NCBI RefSeq assembly: GCF_003672135.1
Contig: NC_039515.1
Span: 12,586,001-12,650,000 of the forward strand
From: Ooceraea biroi
Lineage: Eukaryota; Arthropoda; Insecta; Hymenoptera; Formicidae
DNA length: 64,000 bases
Reading direction: 5' to 3'
The notes under the pieces are model-generated. The model was given only the letters and a program-made list of their open reading frames with translations, was not told where the DNA came from and ran no database searches. This document shows positions 36,824-49,300 of the stretch, one piece after another. The position numbers and the translations under genes were made by a program. Positions within the stretch are counted from its first letter, which is position 1. The number at the start of each line of letters is the position of its first letter.

Positions 36824-38601
36824 ATAGAGTAATTCGCAGGATAATGAACGAATAGGCAGTAAAACTGAATTAACAGTTACCCTGTGGTGTGGTAACAACG
36901 CGCGCCATGAGTGTGCCATAAACGTGCCATAAATTAAATATTGTAGGCAATAACTTAATATTTGCGCACTTATCTATTCGCGTTTTTCCTCTGACGCAGA
37001 ACAGAGAGGCGGTTATCCGCGTTCAACAATACGACTCGTTACGACTCGAGATACCTTAAAACTGATTCGGTTGATCAATTAAACAAACACTACGTGGTGA
37101 TTTAAATCTTATTAGCTAGACAGACAGAGAGAGCTTTGTTGGATTGTTATTTTTAGCATTTCTAAATATGCATTTGCATAGAATCATTTGCGATTATAAT
37201 ATCGTTGCAGACACGGCATTAATTTATCTGGCAAATTCTACGAGGAGCGTCTGCTGCCTCGCATTAACGATTCTGAATGGGACACCTGTTAATTGACGTA
37301 CCGAAGCGTGCAAGTAGAGTGCCGCGGGCATAGTCGCGTATACCGATCGCATGACAATAAGTTTCACAACGAGAATACACGGGAACATTAATTGAGCAGC
37401 TTATCCGATATGTATCAATGTCGTATTTAAATAGTGCTAAAAACTTTTATCAAGGCGACTGCGACGGCGATTTGGCCAATTAGATAAAAAATAAAGAACT
37501 TGACCAATCAAGTTAAGAAAAGATTAGAATTTGACCAATTAAAATGTAACAGGCAACGTCCGATTGGTCCAATCGTAATCCACAAATCGCAATTCCAATT
37601 TCCAATTCATATAGCTGATACGCGATTTGCTCGTGTCGCATGAACTTTTTGTGTTGGCTGTTCTATTTTCCATCAAACTTCCATTCTTTCTCTTTCTTTT
37701 TCTCGAACACCTGAGTGCACACGTAATGCGTAAAAAATAAAAGTGTATAAAAGATTCATGCGACACGAAGAAACCTTGACGGTGGCTTTACGAGGAGGAC
37801 AGCTCGACGACATTTGAATGGCGGGAAAATGTGGGATTTGAAAGCGCTTCCATTCAACGCGCTCGTTAAAAGAACGCATGACGAAACGCCTCGGTCAATA
37901 CGTCCGTGTTCGGATTTCAAATAAAGATCTGGTATTACGCAAGAGGACCGGTCCCCCTTTCACGCTTTTCGGGCGAACGTGTTACTCGGTGCTTGAAAAT
38001 TGTATTTTTCTCGCTTGTTAATTACTCCGCGCGAACAAACGTCTTACCGAGGTGTCTTTCTGAGAAACCAATCGATCACTCGCGATTCGGAGAACTTTCC
38101 TCAGTAGAATATATGTTTGAGATCGTGACACGTGCATTTCAGTCAACTAATTTGCGCGTTCGCGGACGATCTCCGCGGTATTTATGCGTCCGCGAACACG
38201 TAACTCCTTCCTACTCTCCCCCGCTGAAAAGTCGCTTTTAACTAGGTAAAGTGCGTGCACAAACAAAGGGTCGATTTGCATCATATTTGTGCAGATCCTT
38301 CTTCATCTCTTCGCGCATTCTAATGCTCTCCTCTTCCTTCCTCTCTAATAGGATCTTCTCTATGCATATCAGCCTTTTTCAATAGACCGATGTTGAAATT
38401 GAATTGACGTTTACACAGTTAATCCGTTTTAGTAAGAGCGTTGTTAGAATTCTTTAAAATTAATATTCGTTTACACGCATAAAGGATTTATAACGCTAGC
38501 GTATTATAATTAAAGCGGTGTTTATACGGCATTTAACACTAGTAGTTAGAACAACGCTTGTTACGAAATTAACATGTAAACGTACTCATTAAGCTCTACT
38601 A

Positions 38602-38910
38602 AGGCCCGATATTCATAGTCCCTTCTTATAATAATAAGATAATCTTATAATAATAATAAGATAATAAGATGATCTTAAGTACATCTTGTAGATGTTAATA
38701 TTAAGCTCTATTCAACACGGTTGTTAACAGAACGAACTCTGATTGGCTTAACAAATATCTTAAGACCCTGTAAAAAGATTGCACGAACGTCACTTAACTT
38801 TAACCGTAGCTTAACTCACTTTTCGTCTCCTTCTAAAGGGCACGTTAAAAAGAGACGAAGAGTGAATTAAGCTACGGTTAAAGTTAAGCGACGTTCGTGC
38901 AACCGGGCCT
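38602..38910. mobile_element. MITE-like element with AGGCCCG/CGGGCCT ends and a long internal hairpin
   Basis: About 309 bases. The right part is a strong hairpin: 38779-38836 (GCACGAACGTCACTTAACTT ...) pairs with 38843-38902 (... AAGTTAAGCGACGTTCGTGC) with few mismatches and a loop of only a few bases. The left part has ATAATAATAAG repeats. Non-coding. Confidence 0.7.
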
Positions 38911-39668
38911 AGGACCTCGATGTAAGAACAGGCAATACCGTCCTAGCTGTGAATTTTTTACATCGCTGTATCCTATCGGGGTGTCCTTGCAATCGATCAG
39001 TTCTGAAAAAAACCCGATTCTACGCAGTATATGCAAAACTGAAACGTGCGTAGAATCGATTTCGGCTTCAATTCCGCGCGCGTGCTTTACGCGAAAAAAT
39101 CGGCAAAATCGTAAACGCAGCGAGCGGAGAAATTAATAACGCGAGACACGAGTCTGCGGTATATCTCACCTGAGATATACACCGTAAAAGTGTCACACGG
39201 CCCTTCTACCGTCACCGCTACTGTCGAAGGCACTGACAATGAGATGCGTTCACATCCGCGATTAGGACGATCGACCGACTAAACTTTGCCGCTTGCTCGT
39301 CAGTAGTTTATATATACAGGGGGAGACGTTACGCGCGCCGTGCGCGCGTATGTGTCTTATGACACTTGGTGTAAACAGCAGTTCACACCCCAATCACGTA
39401 TTGTTGGATGCGCGTACAGGCTTTTCGATCGCTTCTGGGAGGCGGCGAAGCGCGCGGTCGCGATGAAAAAGGATGCCCCACGTGCATCCTTCTGCTCACG
39501 GTCGTTGTAGGGCGAAACTGAAGCTCAAGGAATCTCATTTCAAGGATGGATACCATCGTCGATTATATTTTAATAATCATGCACACGCAATTAATGTATA
39601 ATTCAGCCTCGCTGGCCATGTTACATGTTCGGCGCCGCTTGTCGTGCGTTGCAAAAGATTGACCTCTA

Positions 39669-40290
39669 TTTCTGAGTTTACGGTATTTTCAATAGCAGAG
39701 AAATTTAGGTAATATAAAAAATAAAAATATAAATATCTCAGAACTAACCGGATAAAGAAAAAATTTCTATATTATTTATGCAGTTTTAATCAAAACTACG
39801 TGTTGCAATATTTTTTCCAAGTGATATAAGTATTCGCATATTTGATCTCTATTTTATATAAGGTTCCGATTCAAGACAATGTAAAAATTTCTTAATTCTG
39901 TTTCGAATTATACAATGTAGATCGCATAATACTAAATAAATTTCTACGGGCTAGAACTTTTTCATTTCTGATTTTACAGGATTTTCAATAGCAGAGAACT
40001 CTAGGCAATATAAAAAATAATGTTATAAACATCTCAGAACTGCTCGGAAAAAGAAAAAATTTCTAAGGGCTAGAACTTTTTCATTTCTGAGTTTACGGTA
40101 TTTTCAATAGCAGAGAACTCTAGGCAATATAAAAAATAATGATATTACCAACTCAGAACTGCTCGGAAAAAGAAAAAATTTCTAAGGGCTAGAACTTTTT
40201 CATTTCTGAGTTTACGGTATTTTCAATAGCAGAGAACTCTAGGCAATATAAAAAATAATGATATCAACAACTCAGAACTGCTCGGAAAGA
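39669..40290. repeat. tandem repeat with a 119-base unit
   Basis: Units starting TTTCTGAGTTTACGGTATTT occur at 40084 and 40203, with more diverged ones at 39965 and 39669. Each contains TTTTCAATAGCAGAGAACTC, an AATATAAAAAATAA block and CTCAGAACTGCTCGG. Spacing of the last three units is 119 bases; the first is separated by a diverged stretch. No coding potential. Confidence 0.85.
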
Positions 40291-41087
40291 ATTGCATAAA
40301 CGTCGAGCGCTACCGTATAGCTTATCGGAATTTCATGCCAAATTCATGTCAAACAAACTTTTGATTAAAATATCTCAGGAACTAAAGCCTTATTTAAAAA
40401 TCTAACGGCACTTTAAAAATATAATATGGATGCAAGCTTTCGATTGCGACCAATTCGAATAAGATTGGTGCAGTCTATCCTGAGATATTGTAACTGAATG
40501 TTAGAATTGTGACGTTTCGTTTTCCTCCTTTTCCGAAATCAGTTGCAGACTCACGTACGTATGCTCGCACATACACATGCAAAGCGATTTTGTCACTCAA
40601 GGTGCGTTCGCAGATGCACGATTTAATTTATTATGAATTAAAACTGATTTTAATACATGGGAAATATTTTATGTTACGATTAAGATATAAATCGCAAAAA
40701 CTGTTATATAAAAAATTAAAAATTACTTGTTTTAAATGAAATTATCGTGATAGCGTCGCAATGATAAGGAAATAATTCTTCTAATTGTGAAATATAAATT
40801 ATGACAATTTAAGATATAAGTTGGAACATTTTATACTCATAGAATGAAACCGAGAAAAAAAAAAGAGAGGGAGAGAGAGAAAATTTTAAATTGTCACAAT
40901 TTATATTTGACAATTAGAAGTATTAAGAAGATTTGCACGATTAGATAAATCTTTATTATCCAATATTTTTATGTTTGATGATATCTCACAACAGAAATAA
41001 AATGACATATTATTGTGGCAATACAAAAATACATAAAAACATTTAAAATTAATGAAACGTAAAGAATTTTTACAAAAAGTAATGAGA

Positions 41088-41615
41088 TCCCTCTAAAAAA
41101 CCTTACAAAGGTAAAAGAATACGCCAAGTACATAAAAAAGCAAAACCAAATATGATGAAATCCATAGTTAACTAGCCAAGTACCTAGAAGCAATTCAGTT
41201 TGAGGATTTGTAATTTGAAATAATACTTGGCGTGCCCGGGTCGCGTTAAAACGTACGTCCTACCTATACTTTGTGTAAACTGTACGTGTAAATTATTTGT
41301 ATTGAGTGAGTAATGAAAAGGGATATTTATAATCACTCCGCTAATGTGCAAAACTGTAAACGTATTTGTTTTAATATTACCAAATACAAAGATTTACGAG
41401 TCATTAATGAAAATACTCAAAGAAGTACAAATTTAGAAGAATGCATGTCCAATGCGACCCGGGCACGCCAAGTATTATTTCAAATTACAAATCCTCAAAC
41501 TGAATTGCTTTCTAGGTACTTGGCTAGTTAACTATGGATTTCATCATATTTAGTTTTGCTTTTTTATGTACTTGGCGTATTATTTTACCTTTGTAAGGTT
41601 TTTTAGAAGGATATT
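41088..41615. mobile_element. long inverted-repeat element with 160-base arms
   Basis: The arms run at about 41088-41247 and 41455-41615 and are near-perfect complements (for example ACTAGCCAAGTACCTAGAAG against CTTTCTAGGTACTTGGCTAG). They enclose about 205 bases. The motif ACTTGGCGT occurs in both arms. A 72-codon open frame spans the centre and right arm but has no recognisable homology. Confidence 0.8.
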
Positions 41616-43326
41616 ATATTATAAAAGTCACCAACTTATAATTAGATCGTTGGAAAAATAGAAATTCTCTCAAAAAGAAGTTTTTCAAGTTTTTAAGTTT
41701 TCTGTTATAACGTAACTCTTCCAAGAATGTGATACTTAACATTTCATAATTTGAAAGTATGTATAAGCTTAACACAATCTAAACTAGAATACAAACAGAT
41801 CGATTCATGTTTTCTTAATAAACATGTGCTTATTATTATACGAACAAACAATTATATGTGTGTGTGTGTGTGCGCATCTTTTAAAAAATTAATGCAGTAA
41901 ACCAATGTTGATAATAAAGGCAGTAATTTTGGTGACTATCGATACAGAGGCAAGGAAGGAAATATTAAATTGAACGTATAGCGTTCTCTATTATCCAAGT
42001 TGCGAGATTCGTAGCAACTGATCTCTCTGCGATTGTCGCCAATATTAGCCAGTGCGCCAAATTCAAATCTGTTACATAGATTACGTATGTATATTATTGT
42101 AGCTTGCGTAATTCTATCTCCATATATACCTCTTATGGAGCAACTATAATAAATTTTGTTTTCGTGTATCTTAACAATCAACAAAGTTAAAAACAAAGCA
42201 AGACGTGCAAAATAATGATTGCCTCCTCAGATGCGATTTTCAGGCATGTGAGTTGGCGGCCTTTACCCGCAATGTGCGCGCGCATCCTGGCGTACTTCGC
42301 GCGGCTTTTACGAGCAAATGCGACCTGCCATTTGACAGCGAAATTCCGTGTATATATCTGAAGTGCGTCAGGTAAATCGAAGTGCACTAATCGCGGTATT
42401 AGTGTACTTTGAATTTCCGTCATTTATATTACGATTTTCTCGATTTTATTCAATCTTAATCGATTCGATTGCTGCGAGAAGCAAACGTTACCCAAGCGGA
42501 ACCTCATATATACGGCGTATGTACTCGAAGTGCGGGCATTTCGAAAGCGCACTCGCTAGCTCACCGTTCGCCGACAATCACCAGCTCTCCCGCGAGTGAG
42601 AGACGCGGAGGAGGCATCCCCGTGTTCCGCTCACGCGAGCGGCGCCGCGAGTAAGCCGTGAGCCGCCTATCAGTCGGCCGTGAGCCGTGAAGTGTGCCGC
42701 GAGTGGTGGGTAAGTTGCGCGCGATCGATGTGCAAACGCACCCGCCCGTCGCTCTCTCGCCGTGTTTCACGTAGTACTACGGTGCACGAGCAATCGATCA
42801 TCGTGGGGAGAGACGCCGAAACAATAATTTCGAGTGGAAGCGTTATTTATGTATTTCACCGTGCGAGTTCTCGTAAACGTGAAGCGTTCGAGAAGTAGAG
42901 GAGAACGCGCGATTGCACGACGATTATTACAGTCATCCATGTGACGAGCCGCGCGAACGCGTCGATTCGATACTCGAGATTCTGCGTCGGCGACAGGAGC
43001 CCGCCGCCGAACGGGAGCAGGAGGAAGACAGAGGGTAAACGACGACGGCGAGAAGGAAACGAAGAGGAAGAGAGGGAGAGCCGCGATCGATGCTCACGTG
43101 ACGATCGACAACGCGGAGTGAAGTTGTCGCGAAAGGGTGCGCGGACAACGGCCATATTCAAGGCGAGCCGTCATCGCCCCGGTTGCGCGGGTGAAAACAG
43201 TCCCACGACCATCCACCGGGACAGCCCGACGCGGCAATACGCGACGCGGGCGTGCGACGTGCGGGGACGGGGACGGAAACGTCACACACACGCACGCACG
43301 CACGTAGCTACGATTCCATCATCGAG

Positions 43327-46300
43327 ATGGAGTTCAAGTTCAACGTAAATAAACTCTTGCCCAGGAAGATCAACAAGGTCACGCACAACCTGACGCCGGA
43401 AGACTTCAAGGGTGATCGGCGCGAGCTAAAGTGAGTATAGCCAACAGTCGTCATGACTGAATCATCCGACCGAATTGCCCTAATGTCCATCGAAACGCGA
43501 GATTTTTGATTATGCGTATTTTTTGGCGATTCCAAAAATGGCGAGCGAAATTGTCAGCTTCCCACGTTTACGTTGGCAATACGTTCAGCAGAGATTTATA
43601 TCTGTGCGCATGTATACGCATAAGTTTGTGATTAGAATAAGCACACGCATAAATCTCCTTGGATAAAATTTCTGACGTTTTTGACGTCGCGCATTACGCA
43701 ATATTTTTTGCAATAACATTGCGCAGCGCCCGACGAGATCCATTAGATAATTTTTAATACACGTATGCGTGATCATGTAAATCGAGGAAATCTAATCGCG
43801 CCTGAAATATAATTACAACAGCATTTAGGATATCAATTTTATATTTCGGACGATATTATTACGATTTAATCGATGTATATCGATTTAATACACCCTGAAA
43901 TGAATATTCTACGATGTTTCCACAAATATCCGTTACTACACCTTGCCGCTCCCTCGCAAACTGGAGAAGCTAAAGCCGCGTGTGTATCACGCGTTCGTTT
44001 CTTATGAGAGAAGGGAGGAGAGAAGAGAGGAATGCGACAATGCGTGAAAGTATCGCGTAGCATCGGCCATTATCGCCAAGGTTGCATTGCTCTCCGCTAA
44101 TGTAACGTATGTATACGCACGTTCGCGCGAAACTCCCGTGCGCCAATGACACACGACTAATTACCACTTGTCAGCCACTCGACAGCCGCCTGAACTCAAT
44201 CTCGGAGATCTGCGATTTTTCCGTAGGGCGCGACAATTTGTTACATCCGCAACGTCGCCCTGAATGCTCTGATTGGTTCCTATTGTTTCATCATGAGATT
44301 CAAAATGCGGCTGTAATATCATGTTGTCGTTCAAGCAAAATGTAGAAAGTAGGCAGTCGGAGACAATCAGCAATTACCTTTCATACCGTTCAGTTCCCGT
44401 TTGAAGTGACTTTCCGTCGCGAAATATGCGAGGTAATGAGCATTTTCGAGCAATAAGTCGGACAAACGGACTTCTGTGTGCGCGCGCCATAGATTCCTGG
44501 TTCAAAGAACCCAGCTCGCTCCGCAACAACCTCCATCGAATTCTTGGGCAGTGACTCGCGACGCTCGCGGAAGCTATGACGAAATGGCAGAGAAGTGGTT
44601 TCTCACTGCGCGAGGTTCGTGTCCCTCCGTTACTACATACGGAGGAAAACCGCCGTGGTAGCCGCCGGCTCTCCCGCAAACGCAAACGGTTGACGTAACG
44701 ATTACGCGTCAAGTCGGTCGTTACTCTGACATTAGGCGCGCGAATCGTAATCTCGCGTGCCCCGTAATTGCCGTTTGATTGATACTTCTGTACCGGAAAG
44801 AGCAGTCGTCTCGGGTTCTTGCGCGGACTCGTTAATAACGGGTGTTACCGAGATGTAAATATGCGCGAAAACGGATACGCGATATACAGAGAAAAGCGAG
44901 AAGATGTTAAGGAGAAGAAGATAGCAAAGAAAAAATCAGAAGAGGAAGATAGTAAAGAAGAAACTAGAAAAAAAAGATAATAAAGAACAAATTAGTAAAA
45001 GAAGAAGATATTAGGAAGAAAAAGATAAAAAAGAAGCTAAAAGAAGAAAGTATTAGGAAGAAAAAGATAAGTTAAAAAGAAGTTAGAAGAAGAAGACAGT
45101 AAATAACAAGTGAAGAAAGATCTGCTACATTAAATTTTATGGTAATACGATAATATAAGATATTATGTATTAATTAATAATTTCAAGCGCAGGGGACCGT
45201 ATTGGAGAAACAGGCAGCACGAGCAAATCTGCGCTATCGATAAATCGCTCTTGCTTGATCACCTTGATTCTTTGTTTTTATGGAACTAGAACGTACAGTT
45301 TCCGGTACCAATAATAATGATCGTGCCAGACATGACTGTCAGAACAACGTTATTAAATAGCATTAAAAGACACGAGAGAAACAGAGGAGGGCGATATTTC
45401 TGTGAGACGCGAAAGTTCGCATCTCCGAGATTAGCCGCTGGTTTTCTATAGCGATTACTCGCGTCACCATCGCGCGATCCATCATGCTTCGCACCTACAA
45501 TAATATAATGACTGTGAGAAAGGATTCAACACCGGTGAATGTGTAATAAATTAAGCCGATCCTTATCGCAGGGCGCACTATTGGCGCGGATCCAATACCA
45601 GAATTCCAGGTCAGAACTTGTGGCTGAATGATGTGTCATGCGGACAATCTGCTTCTACCATAATTTCGTGTATTCACTATTAGAGCGACGCGAATAATTG
45701 CATCCGCAATTTTCCAACGTGTAATTTTGGTCGGACGTCCAGCAGACTGGACGGCAAAATTGCACGGCGTTTTACGATATTCGGAGAGTTAAAATTTTTC
45801 TAATAACGTGTAATTTTATATCGTTACATCGAAAATGATGGCGTCAGCTTCACGCGTCGTTAGTATTGAAAATGATGTTCTAGAATTAAATGCACGTGCT
45901 ACAACTAAATTCGCGATCATTTTCTTTGAACTTTTTTCACATTCAACATTTGAAAATGTCAATACCTTGTCATCCTTATCGGAATCCTTATCGAATACTC
46001 TCTATTTCTCGCATGTATTTATTACACTGCTTGCCGCTAATATCCGAAATCTTGCGTCCTACATAACGCACGAGTCGCTGGATCAGAATTAATTAGCATA
46101 AATCTAAGAGAATGATGCGCGTAATGTGAGTAGAAGCGAGTCCGTAGAAGCGAGAAAAGTGGAACAGCTGTTTCGTGCCATTTCAGCGATAAACCGCAAC
46201 CTATGTAGTTGTGCCACTGAAAAACGACGATGCTCGAGAGATCGTGACGCTATTTTTTGCTTGCAACTATTTCAACAGAACCGCAACGCTCGAAATTCAT

Positions 46301-49300
46301 GATCGAATATTTCATGCAAAATAAAGCTCTCAATAATCTTGCAAATATTTCCTACGAACAATTGGTGTGTTTGTGTAGATTGTTAATGCTCTTCATATTT
46401 CAAATTAATTAATATTTCGAATGAATTAATAATTATTAATTTCTTCTCCTTCCAGCGAATGCCAGAGACTACTGAGCAGGATACTGGACGACATGGGCGA
46501 GGCGTCGGCGAGGGCTCAAGGACTCAACAAGCCCATCACCAGCGCCCTTAAGCTCCGAGACACGGATCACACGATTTACCTGCTCGTGGACAACGAAGCG
46601 AACAAGTAAGTCCGCGTTCGCCGCACTTCGTGGGGATTGAATTGTTAAAAGGCCGTTCCTAGTCGCTCGTGGGTAAAGAGCTGTTGCACTATCGACGAAA
46701 ACGGCATGAGATACGTGTCCAGACCATACGTAGATATTACGCATCAGTTTAGCAATCATTAAGACTACGTGACGACGTAACGCGGCGTCCCGCCGCGCAT
46801 AGGTGGGTCTCGCGAGCGAATCGCGTGAATCACTCGCGTATAATAAAATCGTGCACTTGATACACTCATCGTATGCTCATGCATTTGATCTTGCAGCGGA
46901 CTAGGCAGCGTGGTCGGCCTGCTGAAGACGGGCTCGAAGAATCTGTTTCTGTTCGACGAGACGGGCGAGCATTACCAGTTGCAGGCGAGATGCATCCTGG
47001 ACTTTTACGTGCACGAGTCGCGGCAGCGTATGGGCCTGGGCAACATTCTCTATCAGCATATGTTATCCGTAAGTTTGGCGAAATTCTATTACTTCACTCT
47101 TGCGAGTGAAGAAAAGGATCATCACAAAGTGAAGAGAGCGCAATGCTCACTTCGGAGAACAATTTCGCGTGAGATATAATGAGATTTTCGCACGCCGTTT
47201 TTCAACACGTTCGCCGAAAGAGGTCAATCTAATTAATCTAAAAGAGGGATTTTCTCTCGATAATTGCGCGTTAACGAAGCCGCGAGAAACGGGTCGTTCT
47301 CACGTGATCAGAGAGAGAGAGAGTTGCGCAGGGAGAACGTGAACTCCCGCGCTCGAAGACAAATCTTCGAAGCGCCGGTACAAGGCGTAATTACTTCCTG
47401 CACGGGAGCAGAAGGCGTCGCGCAGGAAGAAATCACGATCCAGATCGCTATCGTGCAAAAGCCTCCGTGCAAAACGAAAGCAGTCCGCTCGCTATACAAT
47501 CGCGTTACGCGGTGACAAAGCAACGAGTAAAATATTTACGTAATAGTAACAATGCTTGACTCTGAATTGTTTTAATTATAACAAATACTTTTCGATAATA
47601 TTAGCCTAATTAGTGCATAAACCGAAATCAAAGGCAATTCTTATATATTTCATGAAATATTATGTCACGCTTAGGAAATTAATATAAATAACTTCTCTAT
47701 GTCGCCAGTAAAATCTCAAAGCAACGAATCCTTCTTTATTATTGACCACAACTTGATTGTTTTCTGTATTTGCCAGTTGCGATCAATAATAAAGAAGGAT
47801 TCGTTGCTTTAGGAAATTAATTGAATAAATAATTAGTTTATTTATTGCCTGTATACTCTCTGAACGTATAAATATGTTCATACCATACGACAGTATGAAA
47901 GCTGGAATAAATAATATTTGCGTGAAAGGAGATTCCAGCAAGAAACAATCTACTTCTCGAAGTAAATGTAACAGTAAATTATGTACAGAAGTACATGTAA
48001 CAAAGAAAAACTAAGGATTCCGTAAACTGCTTTTCGTTCCGCTCGAGGACTCGGAACCCTGAAATCGGTGTCACGTGAGCACACACGCATAGAACTGTGA
48101 CCAAGAGAGGCGGTCATTCTTTCCCCATTTTCTTCTTTTTTTCCTTTGCGTAATGAAGTTTCAACTGAAACATTAAGATTCATTCGCGCGATGTAAAATC
48201 CGTAACAAAACTTGGACTCAAATGTAAATGTAAGAACATTATTAAATTATTAAAACTCTTTATTTTATTATTAAATCTCTTTACTTAAACTTTGGAAGTG
48301 CGATTGCGTCTAGTAATGAGCATGACGTCATCCACCATTGTTATCAATGTTATCAATGTTGATACAATCTGGAACTTCATGAAATACGCCACGTAAGAGT
48401 CCAAACTTTCTTATCACGCGCGACCGTAGTTTTTATAATGAACGAACTATTTCGTGTGGTCGCCGCCACTTTCTCGCAGCAGATCGCTCTTGTAAGTCGC
48501 GGTTCGCGTCGACGATATCGCGCGTAAAACGTGACCGATCTTAAATAGACGCGTGACAAAAGGTCGTTATACGTAGAGGCGAGTGTTACGCTCGAAGGTA
48601 ACTACTCGCAAGGTGACTGAACTCGTCCAGTCCGTTTGTTTCGGCACAGTTCGCTGATTTGTATTTAACAACGCACGCCAGTTCCGCTGCGTTTTCTCCT
48701 AATCTGTTCCTTTTGCGTGGAAAGACTAATGTTGGAAACCCAGTTCGAGCATTTCTAGAGGCTCGATAGTCCTCTTTCATGCTTTCTATACCTTCTTATC
48801 GTTTTTTTCTTCGTGTTTTTCTTCCTTGCATTCTCGTTTTTGCCCCATTTCTAATAAAATGCTGCAATTTATAGGAGGAGAACATCAGGCCAGTGAAATT
48901 AGCGATCGACCGGCCATCGGAGAAATTCTTGGCCTTCCTTCATAAATACTACAGGCTCTCGAAGATCATTCCACAAAATAATAAATTCGTCGTTTTCGAA
49001 GGATTCTTCGATGACGGTACGTAATTAAATTCTCTTCTGCATTTATTATTATATTGAATTATCGCGTGTCTTCGTACATTTTGTCGTGATAGATATCCGT
49101 AACAAAAAGTCGCATTAGAAATGATCGAGTATATCGAGAAGTACGATGATCGAGATCCATCGTAATAATCGCATTTACAATTCACTCGAATAATTCGTTA
49201 CGTTCATGAACGCTTTTAAAATGACTCTCACGATTGCTTTGCCTCCGTGGTTACGGGGTAACAGGGGGACAAGTATGTGGGGCGTGGGACGAGCAAGGAA

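Larger units (their letters stand above)
35667..43326. other. repeat-rich intergenic region between the P450 (-) and ATAT1 (+)
   Basis: About 7.7 kb between two divergent genes with no supported protein gene. It holds several short inverted-repeat elements and a tandem repeat, listed separately. From about 42480 the DNA becomes CpG-rich and G/C-rich up to the ATAT1 start, with open frames in all registers, which is promoter or 5' UTR behaviour rather than coding. Confidence 0.5.

Noticed and set aside
42469..43326. Several overlapping Arg/Ser-rich open frames of 60-135 codons upstream of ATAT1
   Set aside because: They occur on both strands and in several registers within CpG-rich DNA, with no homology; this is promoter or 5' UTR composition.
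45835..46092. Plus-strand 85-codon frame in ATAT1 intron 1
   Set aside because: No homology, no splice sites compatible with neighbours, AT-rich intronic composition.
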